Counted from the first letter of the stretch, positions 25,159-33,473 are shown. The stretch is DNA of 64,000 nucleotides from an uncultured Eubacteriales bacterium (GCA_902765395.1 CACWZP010000001.1:1-64000), one strand, 5' to 3'. Notes: a model not told the origin generated them from the sequence alone. Numbers and translations: made by a program.

Positions 25159-25183
25159 GCGGCTGTCGGCAGCCGCTTTTTTT
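25159..25183 (+). terminator. Rho-independent terminator of the small gene
   Basis: A 7-bp GC-rich stem (GCGGCTG, loop TCGG, CAGCCGC) followed by seven T. Confidence 0.88.
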
Positions 25184-25234
25184 GTGCGGAACCCCGTGAA
25201 TGGCGCGCCGCTGACCGGGCAGCCTCCCGGATCA

Positions 25235-25271
25235 CAAAAAAGGGCTGTCTCGAAAGGAGACAGCCCTTTTT
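25235..25271. terminator. Bidirectional terminator at the end of the xylan operon
   Basis: Arms GGGCTGTCT and AGACAGCCC enclose a CGAAAGG loop. AAAAAA lies on one side and TTTTT on the other, so it can terminate both directions. The leftward xylanase gene ends at 25279. Confidence 0.88.
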
Positions 25272-25278
25272 CGCAGCC

Positions 25279-26490
25279 TTACGCCAGCGTGACATCCACG
25301 GCGTCCGAAGCGCCGTCCAGCCGGAACCCGGCGGCGCGTTCGCCGTCGGTGAGGGCATAGCCGCCCTTGAAGCCGGTGACTTCGGCGCGGCCGCTTGCGT
25401 CGGTGGTGATCTCGCCGTGGGTTTCCCATTCGCCGTGGATCAGCCGCTGTAGCGCGTGATAGGCGGGCTTTTCCCGGTTGTCTTTGGCGATTACGCCGCT
25501 GGGCGCGCCCAGCCAGGCGCCGTCGGCGAAGTCCCAGCCGGTGACGGCCTCAACCAGCGGGTGGTCGAACAGGATGCGGTACATCTCCTCCCACTCCCGG
25601 GCCTGGCGTTCCTCACCCTCCGGCGTGCTGGGCCACTCGGGGATCTGGTAGTCGTTCAGATCCACGATGTGGGGCGACATCAGGTGGCCGGAGACCAGCG
25701 TGTTCTCGGTGAAGTGCAGCGGCAGGCCGAAGCCCTCGAAGCGCTTCAGGATCTCGCCCAGCTTTTGGGCGCCCATGTAGCCCTGGTGCTGGTGGGTCTG
25801 CAGGCCGATGGCGCCGATGGGCGCGCCGGCGTCCAGGCAGTCGGCGATCAGCCGGGCGTACTTGTCGGAGAGGTTGAAGTCGTTGATGAGCAAGAGCGCG
25901 TTGGGGTTGGCCGCCTTCGCCGCGTCGAAGACCTCCTTCACCAGCTGGACGCGGCCGTAGCGCTTGCAGACGCGGGTGATGGCGTTGTCGTACCGGTCGA
26001 ACACCGGCATGATGACCACCTCGTTGATCACGTCCCAGATGTCGATCACGCCGGCGAAGGCGGTCACGTCCCGGTGGATGCGCTGAAGCTGCTTGTCCAG
26101 GATGGTCTTGTCGTCGTAGGCCATCAGCCAGTCCGCGCAGGCGGTGTGCCAACACAGCGGGTGGCCCTTCACGGTCTTGCCCTGCTCCACCAGGAAGCGG
26201 GAGGCGTTCATGCGGCTGACGTACTCCGGCTTTCCCTCCTCGGGCTCATAGCGCCCCCAGTAGAAGGACATGGTGCCGTAGTTGAACAGGCGCAGCCACT
26301 TGTCCATGCGGTCTCTGAAGAAGGGATCGTCCTTGTGCTCGTTGGTCCGGGGGATGGCGTCGAAGGCGCCGGAACCGAACAGGAAGTCGTGGGAAGTCTG
26401 GTCGAGACGGAGCTTGCGGCCCGCGACGGGGTTGCCTGTGGCGTCCACCACGCGCAGGGCGACGGTTGCTTTGCGATGCTCAAGGGACAT
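25279..26490 (-). CDS. GH10 endo-1,4-beta-xylanase, probably intracellular
   Basis: A 403-residue GH10 enzyme. GHPLCWH (109-115) is a family subsite motif; the acid/base Glu 157 is in IWDVINEV and the nucleophile is probably Glu 262 in LPLHFTENT, a departure from the usual TELD. A short beta-rich N-terminal part and a C-terminal ITTDASGRAEVTGF extension flank the barrel. No signal peptide: it likely cleaves imported xylo-oligosaccharides. GAGGAGG precedes ATG 26490. It is the last gene of the operon with the SDR and ABC permease. Confidence 0.87.
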   Translation of the reverse strand: MSLEHRKATVALRVVDATGNPVAGRKLRLDQTSHDFLFGSGAFDAIPRTNEHKDDPFFRDRMDKWLRLFNYGTMSFYWGRYEPEEGKPEYVSRMNASRFLVEQGKTVKGHPLCWHTACADWLMAYDDKTILDKQLQRIHRDVTAFAGVIDIWDVINEVVIMPVFDRYDNAITRVCKRYGRVQLVKEVFDAAKAANPNALLLINDFNLSDKYARLIADCLDAGAPIGAIGLQTHQHQGYMGAQKLGEILKRFEGFGLPLHFTENTLVSGHLMSPHIVDLNDYQIPEWPSTPEGEERQAREWEEMYRILFDHPLVEAVTGWDFADGAWLGAPSGVIAKDNREKPAYHALQRLIHGEWETHGEITTDASGRAEVTGFKGGYALTDGERAAGFRLDGASDAVDVTLA

Positions 26491-26709
26491 GGCGATCCTC
26501 CTCTTTATACGGTTTTCGGCTTGATCCAGCCATTCGGCAGGCGCCTTTTTCTGGCTGTTTAAACTGAGAGCGGTATTTCGGCGTGATTTGCGACTGGTTT
26601 CACTCTGAGTATACAACTTTTTCGGCGGGCAGGCTGCGCGGTTGTGATACAGGTGCTTGCCACATCTTGCGAATGTGGGCCAGGCCGCGAAGGAATGGAA
26701 CCGGGCGCC

Positions 26710-27414
26710 CTACCAGGGGCGCTCGGTTCCGTTGTAGTTCCAGTACATGTAGCTGTCCAGCCTGCCGCGAAGCCCTGCCGCCACGTCGGCGATGCCCCGG
26801 GCGGCGTCCGCCGGGTCGATCGGGGCCTCCGGCCCGCCCATGGGCGTGTGCATCCAGCCGGGATGGAACAGCAGCACCCGGATGCCCTCCGGCTTCAGGT
26901 AGCGCTGGAGGATGATGGACTGGATGTTCAGCGCCGCCTTGGACATGCAGTAGTCGTAGCGCTGGATGTACTCGGCGTGGGAGGTCATGCTGCCCGCCTC
27001 GGAGGAAACGTTCACCAGCAGCTTGTCCTCGCCCCGGCGCAGCAGGCCGATGAAGGCCTTTGCCATGCGCAGCGGCCCCAAGGCGTTCACGTCGAACAGG
27101 TGCATGGAGCCGTCCACGTCGAAGTCCTCCAGCAGGTATTCGCTCTCCGGACGGAACAGGCCGGCGGCGTTGACGAGGATGTCCAGGGAAGGCGCCTCGG
27201 CCCTGACGCGCTGGGCGACTTCCTCGATGGCGGCGGTGTCGGTGACGTCGGCCTCAAAGAAGGCATAGCGCCCTTCCGATGCGGCCAGCAGCGCCTCCGT
27301 TTCCGGGCGGCGGGCGATGTCCAGGCCGAAGATGCGGTAGCCCCGATCCAGGTATTCCCGCACCAGGCAGACGCCCAGCCCGCCCGCCGCGCCGGTGATC
27401 AGTGCGTTTTTCAT
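26710..27414 (-). CDS. Short-chain dehydrogenase/reductase in the xylan operon
   Basis: A 234-residue SDR with a classical NALITGAAGGLG cofactor loop, NAAGLF, catalytic Ser in VNVSSEAGS and YDYCMSK (Tyr/Lys). A paralogue of the SDR at 6839-7552: both share PLRxxxAF, VNxSSEAGS and HPGWM motifs. AGAGGA precedes the ATG. It lies 23 nt after the permease gene, so a role in oxidising or reducing a xylan-derived sugar is likely (inference). Confidence 0.87.
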   Translation of the reverse strand: MKNALITGAAGGLGVCLVREYLDRGYRIFGLDIARRPETEALLAASEGRYAFFEADVTDTAAIEEVAQRVRAEAPSLDILVNAAGLFRPESEYLLEDFDVDGSMHLFDVNALGPLRMAKAFIGLLRRGEDKLLVNVSSEAGSMTSHAEYIQRYDYCMSKAALNIQSIILQRYLKPEGIRVLLFHPGWMHTPMGGPEAPIDPADAARGIADVAAGLRGRLDSYMYWNYNGTERPW

Positions 27415-27436
27415 GATGGCTTCCTCTCTTTGGGGG

Positions 27437-28273
27437 TCATCCCTTCACCGCGCCGGCGATCAGGCTCTTCTGAACCTGGCTGCTCATGCACAGGTAGAGG
27501 ATCAGGGTGGGCAGGGTGCCGATCACCAGGGCCGCGCCGATGGGGCCCCAGTCCGTCTGATACTGGCCGAACATCTGCTGGATGCCCACGGTCAGCGTGC
27601 GCACGTTGTCACTGGAGACGAACACCGAGGCCATCAACAGCTCGTTCCACACCTGCAGGAACACGAAGATCGCCGCGGTGACCATTGCGGGCACCAGCAT
27701 GGGCAGGATGATTGTGAAGGCGGTGCGATAGATGCCGCTGCCGTCGATGAAGGCGGCCTCCTCCATGTCGAGGGGGATGGACCCGATAAAGCCGGAGATG
27801 ATAAGTATCGCCATGGGGATGTTGAAGGCCGTGTAGGGGATGATCAGCCCCCAGTGGGTGCTCAGCACGCCCAGCTTCAGCATCGTGCCCAGCAGGGGCA
27901 GCAGCGCGGCGTGCATCGGGATCATCAATCCCAGCAGCAGGTAGGTCATCGTGACCTTCTGGCCCTTCCAGCGCATGCGCAGCAGGCCATAGGAGGACAT
28001 GAAGCTGAGCAGCAGCGTGAAGAACAGCGTGGCCGCCGTGGTGATGATGCTGTTGCGCAGGTACAGGCTCATCTTTCCCGCGCCCCAGGCGTCGACGTAG
28101 TTGCTCCAGATCCAGTAGTTGGGCAGGCCCACCACGTTGCCGCCGAAGATCTCGTTGTTGGTCTTCAGCGAAAAGGTGAACAGCCAGTAGAGCGGGAACA
28201 GGCAGGCCACCGTCCAGATCAGCAGAAAGACTGTCTTGACGACGCCCTTGACGGTAATCGGGCTGTGTTTCAT
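27437..28273 (-). CDS. Carbohydrate ABC transporter permease, MalG type
   Basis: A 278-residue permease with about six helices and the EAA loop EEAAFIDGSGIYRTAFTIILP. It ends MSSQVQKSLIAGAVKG, as in other MalG-type proteins. Its ATG overlaps the stop of the chimeric gene (ATGA), which preserves the original operon junction. Its MalF-type partner survives only as a C-terminal fragment in that chimera, so this permease may now lack a partner unless another one substitutes. Confidence 0.9.
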   Translation of the reverse strand: MKHSPITVKGVVKTVFLLIWTVACLFPLYWLFTFSLKTNNEIFGGNVVGLPNYWIWSNYVDAWGAGKMSLYLRNSIITTAATLFFTLLLSFMSSYGLLRMRWKGQKVTMTYLLLGLMIPMHAALLPLLGTMLKLGVLSTHWGLIIPYTAFNIPMAILIISGFIGSIPLDMEEAAFIDGSGIYRTAFTIILPMLVPAMVTAAIFVFLQVWNELLMASVFVSSDNVRTLTVGIQQMFGQYQTDWGPIGAALVIGTLPTLILYLCMSSQVQKSLIAGAVKG

Positions 28274-29271
28274 AGCCTGGCCAGCTCCTTTCCCGGTCGC
28301 GCGTCGCGCTCGCGGAACACCCAGTTCAACAGCACCGTGAACACCAGGCATTCCGCCACGATGAACATCGCCATGGCGCTGCCCACGCCGTAGTGGTGCT
28401 GCTTGAAGATCTCCCGATACATGGTGGTGGCGGGCACCTCCGTGCCCAGGTTGCCGGCTTCCCACTGGCCCATGACATACATGGCCACCTCGCCGTTGTG
28501 CCACGGCACCTCGGATTCGTCGCGGGTCAGGGCTGCCACGTCGTCCGGGAAGGCGCCCGCGTCCACCAGGTCCCTGAGGGCCTGGGCGCCGGCGATCATG
28601 CCGTCGGTCAGGAAGGTGCCGCCCTCCTCCTTGAAGCAGGCCTTGCGCAGGTCGGCGTCGCCGGCGAAGCGGAGCAGCAGGATGTCGCCCAGCATGTTGG
28701 TGGGCCAGCGGTCGCTGCCGCCGGCGATCATCGGGGTCACGCCCGCAGCCTTGAAGGCTTCAACCGCCGCCAGCACGTCGTCCCAGGTCTCGGGGATGGC
28801 CACGTTGTTGGCCTCGAACAGCGCCTTGTTGCAGTACATCACGGAGCAGGCGTTGGTGTAGGGCAGGCCGTAGATCTGGCCGTCGAAGGTCATGCTGGCC
28901 AGGGCGCCGTCCATCAGGCGGCCCATGGTGTCGTCGTCGATGTAGTCGTTCAGGGGCAGGATCTGGCCCATGTCCACCTTCTCCTTCAGGATGCCGCCGG
29001 CGTTCCAGTAGAACACGTCGGGCATGGCGTCCTGGGTGGCCAGGGTGTCGCCCTTTTCCTTCCAGGCGTTGGCCTCGTTCCAGTCCACCTCCACGGTGAT
29101 CCAGGGATAGGCCTCCTTGAACTCCTCCAGGGTCTTCAGGAACGGGGCGCGGGTGGCCTCGGATTCAGAGGACCAGATGGAGCCGAAGGTCAGGGTCACT
29201 TCCTCGTGCTCCTCGGCCATGGCGGACACCAGGCCCAGGCACAGAGTCAGCGTCAGCAGGATGGCAAACAA
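28270..29271 (-). pseudogene. In-frame chimera: sugar-binding protein fused to the end of a MalF-type permease
   Basis: About 280 codons encode a family 1 solute-binding protein (FAILLTLTLCLGLVSAMAEE signal peptide, then LTFGSIWSSESEATRAPFLK, and VAMYVMGQWEAGNLG). After TEVPA (near 28430) the sequence becomes a permease end, TTMYREIFKQHHYGVGSAMA, followed by a hydrophobic helix. The binding-protein C-terminus (roughly 150 residues) and most of the permease are missing. The 5' end also lacks a convincing start: an AT-rich stretch with no ribosome site replaces the expected MKK region. Likely a deletion remnant; an assembly collapse is possible. Confidence 0.8.
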
Positions 29272-29285
29272 TAAGAATTCATAGA

Positions 29286-29328
29286 CAAAAAATAATTAAA
29301 TAAGCGTTAACTGTTGCCAGTTAACGCT
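29286..29328 (-). terminator. Terminator after the alcohol dehydrogenase gene
   Basis: A perfect 11-bp inverted repeat, AGCGTTAACTG and CAGTTAACGCT, with a 4-nt loop. On the minus strand it is followed by an AT-rich tract that includes TTTTTT. It separates the dehydrogenase from the decayed transporter gene. Confidence 0.75.
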
Positions 29329-29352
29329 CAATCGTGGTTCAACGCCGCCGGT

Positions 29353-30528
29353 TTACAGCATCATGCGATAGATGTTTTCGCAGTCTTCCTGGTTCAGCGT
29401 CACGAAGCCGGTGATGTGGCCGGGGCGGCCGTCGCCGTTGCACAGCGCGTCCACCAGCTTGGGGATGTCGGCCTCGTGGGCGCCCAGCTCGTAGAAGTTC
29501 CGGGGCATGCCCAGGTCGGTGAGGAAGCGGCGCAGGGCCTCGATGCCCGCCCGGGCGGTGGCCTCGGGATGGTTGAAGTCCATCGCGCAGCCCCACACCC
29601 GCACGGCCACCTGGGCAAAGCGCATCACGTCGTGGTCAAGCACATAGCTGAACACCGCCGGCATGGTCACGGCCAGGCCCGCGCCGTGGGCGCAGTCGTA
29701 CAGCGCGGACAGCTCGTGCTCGATGTTGTGGCTGTTCCAGTCCTGGCTGCGGCCCACGCCGCAGGAGTTGTTGTGGGCCATCATGCCCGCCCACATGATG
29801 TTGGCACGGGCCTCGTAGTTGTCGGGGTTCTCGATCACCCGCGGGCCCTCGTGGATCATGGTCAGCATCAGCGCCTCGATCATCCGGTCGGTGACCTCCA
29901 CTTCCTTCGTGTTGGTCAGGTAGCGCTCGTACAGGTGGGCCAGGATGTCGGTGATGCCGCAGGCCGTCTGGTAGGGCGGCAGGGTCTGGGTCAGCGCCGG
30001 GTTCAGCACGGAGAAGCGTGGGCGGATGGCGTCGCCGCTGGCGCCGCGCTTGAACATGCCGTGTTCGTTGGTGATGACGGAGTCCGGACTGCCCTCGCTG
30101 CCCGCCGCCGCGATGGTCAGCACCGTGCCCACGGGCAGGGCCTTCTCGATGGGCTTGCCGGAGTAGAAGTCCCAGAAGTCGCCGTCGTAGACCGCGCCCG
30201 CGGCGATGGCCTTGGAGGAGTCGATGGTGCTGCCGCCGCCCACGGCGAGGATGAAGTCCACGCCCTCGCTCCGGGCCAGGTCGATGCCCTCGTACACCAG
30301 GCCGCTGCGGGGGTTGGGCTTCACGCCGCCCAGGGACACGTGGTCGATGCCCGCGCCGTCCAGCGAGGCCTTCACCCGCTCCATCAGCCCGGAGCGCACC
30401 ACGCTGCCGCCGCCGTAGTGGATGAGTACCTTCGTGCCGCCAAAGCGCTTCACCAGCGCGCCGACGTCCTGTTCGCGATCCTTGCCGAAGGCGAAGTAGG
30501 TGGGGGAATAGAAGTTGAAGTTGTTCAT
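29353..30528 (-). CDS. Iron-containing alcohol dehydrogenase (butanol dehydrogenase-like)
   Basis: A 391-residue group III dehydrogenase. It starts NNFNFYSPTYFAFGKDREQ, like BDH/YqhD; the NAD(P) loop is VGGGSTIDSSKAIA (97-110), and metal ligands are Asp 194 and His 198 (GITDILAHLYE) plus His 267 and His 281. It interconverts aldehydes and alcohols in fermentation. GGGAGGG precedes the ATG at 30528. The promoter overlaps an 18-nt inverted repeat (30600-30617), so it is probably controlled by a dimeric repressor or activator. Confidence 0.9.
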   Translation of the reverse strand: MNNFNFYSPTYFAFGKDREQDVGALVKRFGGTKVLIHYGGGSVVRSGLMERVKASLDGAGIDHVSLGGVKPNPRSGLVYEGIDLARSEGVDFILAVGGGSTIDSSKAIAAGAVYDGDFWDFYSGKPIEKALPVGTVLTIAAAGSEGSPDSVITNEHGMFKRGASGDAIRPRFSVLNPALTQTLPPYQTACGITDILAHLYERYLTNTKEVEVTDRMIEALMLTMIHEGPRVIENPDNYEARANIMWAGMMAHNNSCGVGRSQDWNSHNIEHELSALYDCAHGAGLAVTMPAVFSYVLDHDVMRFAQVAVRVWGCAMDFNHPEATARAGIEALRRFLTDLGMPRNFYELGAHEADIPKLVDALCNGDGRPGHITGFVTLNQEDCENIYRMML

Positions 30529-30580
30529 GGAATCCCTCCCGATGGATTTGGGTCGGTCGCGCGGCTGTGTGGTTTGTTCC

Positions 30581-30617
30581 ATTATAACCCGGAAAGCCGT
30601 TTTACACAAGTGTAAAA
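30581..30617 (-). promoter_or_regulatory. Promoter and palindromic operator of the alcohol dehydrogenase
   Basis: On the minus strand TTGTGT (30609-30604) and TATAAT (30586-30581) are 17 nt apart. The -35 box lies inside the inverted repeat TTTTACAC-NN-GTGTAAAA (30600-30617), a classical operator position. The regulator is unknown; the site does not closely match the usual Rex consensus. Confidence 0.75.
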
Positions 30618-30674
30618 AATCCCGCGGGTGCCGCGCCGAGCCCGCCGGCGTCCATGGGGCGGTTTACGATTGCC

Positions 30675-30703
30675 TTGCCAAGGGGTTTCGCTTGTGTTAT
30701 ATT
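30675..30703 (+). promoter_or_regulatory. Promoter of the small Cys protein-flavin reductase-MBL operon
   Basis: TTGCCA and TATATT separated by 17 nt, 62 nt upstream of the first start codon. Confidence 0.7.
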
Positions 30704-30764
30704 ATTGGCAAACGCGCCGTGCACCATCGGCCTGTCGCGGCGGCCAAGCGAAGGAGAGGGAAAC

Positions 30765-30998
30765 ATGAAGAGCCTGCTGATCGCCGACACCACCCGCGAG
30801 GAGCGGGAGCGGATCGTGGCGGAGTCCATCGGCAACATCGACGGGGCCTGCGACGGCTGCAGCCCGGGGCTGGTCAAGATGTATCAAGACTATATCGAGG
30901 GCAAGAGGGAGCTCAGGGAGATCAACATGGAGTTCAATGCCCGCTACACCTCCGGCGCGACGGGCCCGGAGCGCGGCGGCTGCGATTATGCCAACTGA
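30765..30998 (+). CDS. Small cysteine-containing protein of unknown function
   Basis: A 77-residue protein starting MKSLLIADTTREERERIVAE, with CDGC at about 29-32, a helical YIEGKRELREINMEF segment and a C-terminal GGCDYAN. GGAGAGGG precedes the ATG. The three Cys could bind a metal or take part in redox chemistry, but no domain was recognised. It is first in a three-gene run with a flavin reductase and an MBL hydrolase, pointing to a redox role (inference). Confidence 0.7.
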   Translation: MKSLLIADTTREERERIVAESIGNIDGACDGCSPGLVKMYQDYIEGKRELREINMEFNARYTSGATGPERGGCDYAN

Positions 30999-31028
30999 CC
31001 TGTCAAAGCGAGAAAGGAGATCGGGACC

Positions 31029-31562
31029 ATGAAGGAAACCATCCGTGTCAACGATTACGCGGGCCAAATCATCAGCGCCATCCCCAGGGGCGTGCTGCTG
31101 AACACCGACGGCGACAAGTTCAACGCCATGGTGATCGGCTGGGGCCACCTGGGCATGCTGTGGAGCCGGCCCACCTTCCACGTGTACGTCCGCCAGGGGC
31201 GCTACACCAAGGGCCAGCTGGACAGGACGGGCGAGTTCACTGTCAGCATCCCGCTGGACGGGGTGGACGGAACCATCAACCGCGTCTGCGGCGGACAGTC
31301 CGGCTTCAACATCGACAAGGTGGAGGCGGCGGGGCTTCAGCTGGAGGACGCGCGGACGATCCACACCCCCGGCGTGCGGCAGTATCCGCTGACGCTGGAG
31401 TGCAAAATCCTCTATGCCCAGGACCAGGACCTCGACCGCATCCCCGCGGACATCCGCGAGCGGATGTATCCCCGGGACGTGCCCGGCACCGCGCCGCTGG
31501 CGAACCGGGACTGCCACACGATGTACGTGGGCGAGATCGTGGACGCCTACGTCATCCGGTGA
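31029..31562 (+). CDS. Flavin reductase-like FMN-binding protein
   Basis: A 177-residue protein of the flavin reductase/FMN-binding split-barrel family. It begins with an IPRGVLLNT segment, then NAMVIGWGHLGMLWSRPTF, the FMN-contact region, and TGEFTVSIP. It may shuttle electrons or reduce a small substrate using FMN. GAAAGGAGA precedes the ATG. Next gene begins 33 nt after its stop. Confidence 0.85.
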   Translation: MKETIRVNDYAGQIISAIPRGVLLNTDGDKFNAMVIGWGHLGMLWSRPTFHVYVRQGRYTKGQLDRTGEFTVSIPLDGVDGTINRVCGGQSGFNIDKVEAAGLQLEDARTIHTPGVRQYPLTLECKILYAQDQDLDRIPADIRERMYPRDVPGTAPLANRDCHTMYVGEIVDAYVIR

Positions 31563-31595
31563 CGCGGCGAACCCGCATAAAAGGAGGATAAGAGC

Positions 31596-32354
31596 GTGAA
31601 CTATGAGATGAGGAGCCCGAACGTCGTGCCCGTCAACGACCACATCTGGCTGATGGACGACCACGGCGACGCCACCTGGTACGTGGTGGCGGGCAGCGAG
31701 CGGGCCATGGTGATCGACACGTCCATCGGGCTGAGCAATGTGCGTAAGGAGGCGGAGAAGGTGACGGGCCTGCCGCTGATCTGCGTGAACACCCACGGCC
31801 ACGGCGACCACATCGGCGGGAACTGGAGCTTCGACAGGGCTTATATGAACCCCGCCGACCTGCCCCTGGCGGAGGAATCCATGAACTGGCCGGAGGTGCA
31901 GGAAGCGATGCGCCGGATGGGCATCCGCTTTCCGAAATTCGAGCCCATCGAGGACGGCCAGGCGTTCGACCTGGGCGGGCTGAGCCTTCAGGCGCTGTAC
32001 CTGCCGGGGCACACGCCGGGGGAGATCGTGCTGCTGGACCGGCAGGATAGAATCCTGTTCTCCGGCGACGGCATCATCGGCCACCTGTGGCTCCAGCTGG
32101 AGGATTCCCTGCCCGTCAGCCGGCAGATCGAGAGCATGGAGCGGCTTTTGCCGCTGCGGGATCAGTTCGACACGATCCTGCACGGCCACTGCCAGCGGCC
32201 CGTCGGCGCGGAGCTGTTCGACACCCTGCTGGCCGCGCTCCGGGACCTTGAGGGCGGGAACACCGCCGGGGACATCGACTATGAGTGGCACGGCAAGGTG
32301 AGCCGGGCGCACCCCTACCAGCCCGAGGACAGGCGCATCGTCTACAAGGGCTGA
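31596..32354 (+). CDS. MBL-fold metallohydrolase with GTG start
   Basis: A 252-residue metallo-beta-lactamase-fold hydrolase with intact VNTHGHGDHIGG (HxHxDH), YLPGHTPGEIVLL, FSGDGIIG and ILHGHCQ metal-binding regions. The GTG at 31596 has GGAGG about 9 nt upstream. The substrate cannot be told; thioester and lactone hydrolases share this layout. Last gene of its operon, closed by the terminator at 32362. Confidence 0.88.
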   Translation: MNYEMRSPNVVPVNDHIWLMDDHGDATWYVVAGSERAMVIDTSIGLSNVRKEAEKVTGLPLICVNTHGHGDHIGGNWSFDRAYMNPADLPLAEESMNWPEVQEAMRRMGIRFPKFEPIEDGQAFDLGGLSLQALYLPGHTPGEIVLLDRQDRILFSGDGIIGHLWLQLEDSLPVSRQIESMERLLPLRDQFDTILHGHCQRPVGAELFDTLLAALRDLEGGNTAGDIDYEWHGKVSRAHPYQPEDRRIVYKG

Positions 32355-32361
32355 CGCCATG

Positions 32362-32390
32362 AAGAGGCCGGGCCCATCCGGCCTCTTTTC
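32362..32390. terminator. Terminator shared by converging genes
   Basis: A perfect 10-bp stem (AAGAGGCCGG with CCGGCCTCTT) followed by T residues. It lies between the MBL hydrolase and the radical SAM gene and overlaps the latter's stop. Confidence 0.85.
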
Positions 32391-33267
32391 ACAGGTCGAA
32401 CAGGCTCAGCTGCACGTGTTTCTCCGGCAGCTCATACATGTACCGGAAGCAATCCTCGGGCGTGGACAGCATGCCGCGCCTTTCGCAGGTTTTGCGGAAC
32501 AGGGCGGCAAGCGCCTTCGCGTTCGGGCTGGGCAGCTCGTAGGCGCTGCCGTAGCGCCGGATGTATTGCTGCTTCAGGCCGGGGAAGTGGCGATCCAGCG
32601 CCGCGTAGTAGTATTCCCGGTCGCCGTCCCGCAGGGTCAGCCCCATGCCGAAGTCGATCACGCCCTTCACGCCCGCCCCGGCGCAGGCGTCCAATATGGC
32701 CGCCACGTTTTCCTCCGTGTCGTTGATCCAGGGCAGTATGGGCGTCATCCAGACCACGGTGGGGATGCCCCGGTCGCGCAGGATATGGAGCACCTCCACC
32801 CGGCGCCGGGTGTCGCACACGTTCGGCTCCAGGATCCGGCACAGGCCGCTGTCCCAGGTGGTCAGCGTCATCTGCACCACGCACTTGGCGGCGCGGTTGA
32901 TCTCATCCAGCAGGTCGATGTCCCGCAGGATGCGGTCGGACTTGGTCTGGATCGCCGCGCCGAAGCCGTGCCGCAGGATGACCTCCAGGCACCGCCGCGT
33001 CAGGCCCAGCTTCTCCTCGCAGTGCATGTAGGGGTCCGACATCGAGCCCGTGCCGATCATGCACCTCTTCCGCCTCGATCTCAGCGCCAGCTCCAGCAGC
33101 TCCGGCGCGTTTTGCTTCACCTCCACGTCCTCAAAGGGATGGGTGAACCGATAGCAGGCGCTGCGGCTGTCGCAGTACACGCAGCCGTGGGTGCAGCCGC
33201 GGTAGATGTTCATGCCCATATGCCCGCCGCTGCCGGTGAGGATGCCCTTCGCGTCCACAAAATGCAT
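32389..33267 (-). CDS. Radical SAM protein, spore photoproduct lyase-like group
   Basis: A 292-residue radical SAM protein. The cluster motif is RGCTHGCVYCD with Cys 25, 29 and 32 (CxxxCxxC). GTGSMSDPYMHCEE and QTKSDRILRDIDLL are typical of the SPL/Rv2578c-like branch. The protein ends KHVQLSLFDL, possibly a clamp-binding QLSLF peptide. Function unknown; DNA repair or modification is possible. ATG 33267 has AGGAGG upstream. Confidence 0.88.
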   Translation of the reverse strand: MHFVDAKGILTGSGGHMGMNIYRGCTHGCVYCDSRSACYRFTHPFEDVEVKQNAPELLELALRSRRKRCMIGTGSMSDPYMHCEEKLGLTRRCLEVILRHGFGAAIQTKSDRILRDIDLLDEINRAAKCVVQMTLTTWDSGLCRILEPNVCDTRRRVEVLHILRDRGIPTVVWMTPILPWINDTEENVAAILDACAGAGVKGVIDFGMGLTLRDGDREYYYAALDRHFPGLKQQYIRRYGSAYELPSPNAKALAALFRKTCERRGMLSTPEDCFRYMYELPEKHVQLSLFDL

Positions 33268-33371
33268 GCCGCCCGCCTCCTGTCCGATACTCCCGCCGGA
33301 AAAGCTTTCGACATCATTATAAACGATTTGCGCGGGATACGCCACCCCGATTTCGCGGCGGTGGGAAGCGA

Positions 33372-33400
33372 TGGCAAAAATGCCGCAGCTGTGCTATAAT
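33372..33400 (+). promoter_or_regulatory. Promoter of the metallophosphoesterase cluster
   Basis: TGGCAA and TATAAT separated by 17 nt, with TGC before the -10 box. It is closely similar to the promoter at 48334-48362. Confidence 0.75.
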
Positions 33401-33473
33401 GGGGACGAAAGAGAGAGGGAGGTGGCCCCATGAGGGATCGCGGAGACGGGTGGAGCATGCCCGGGGCGGCGGC

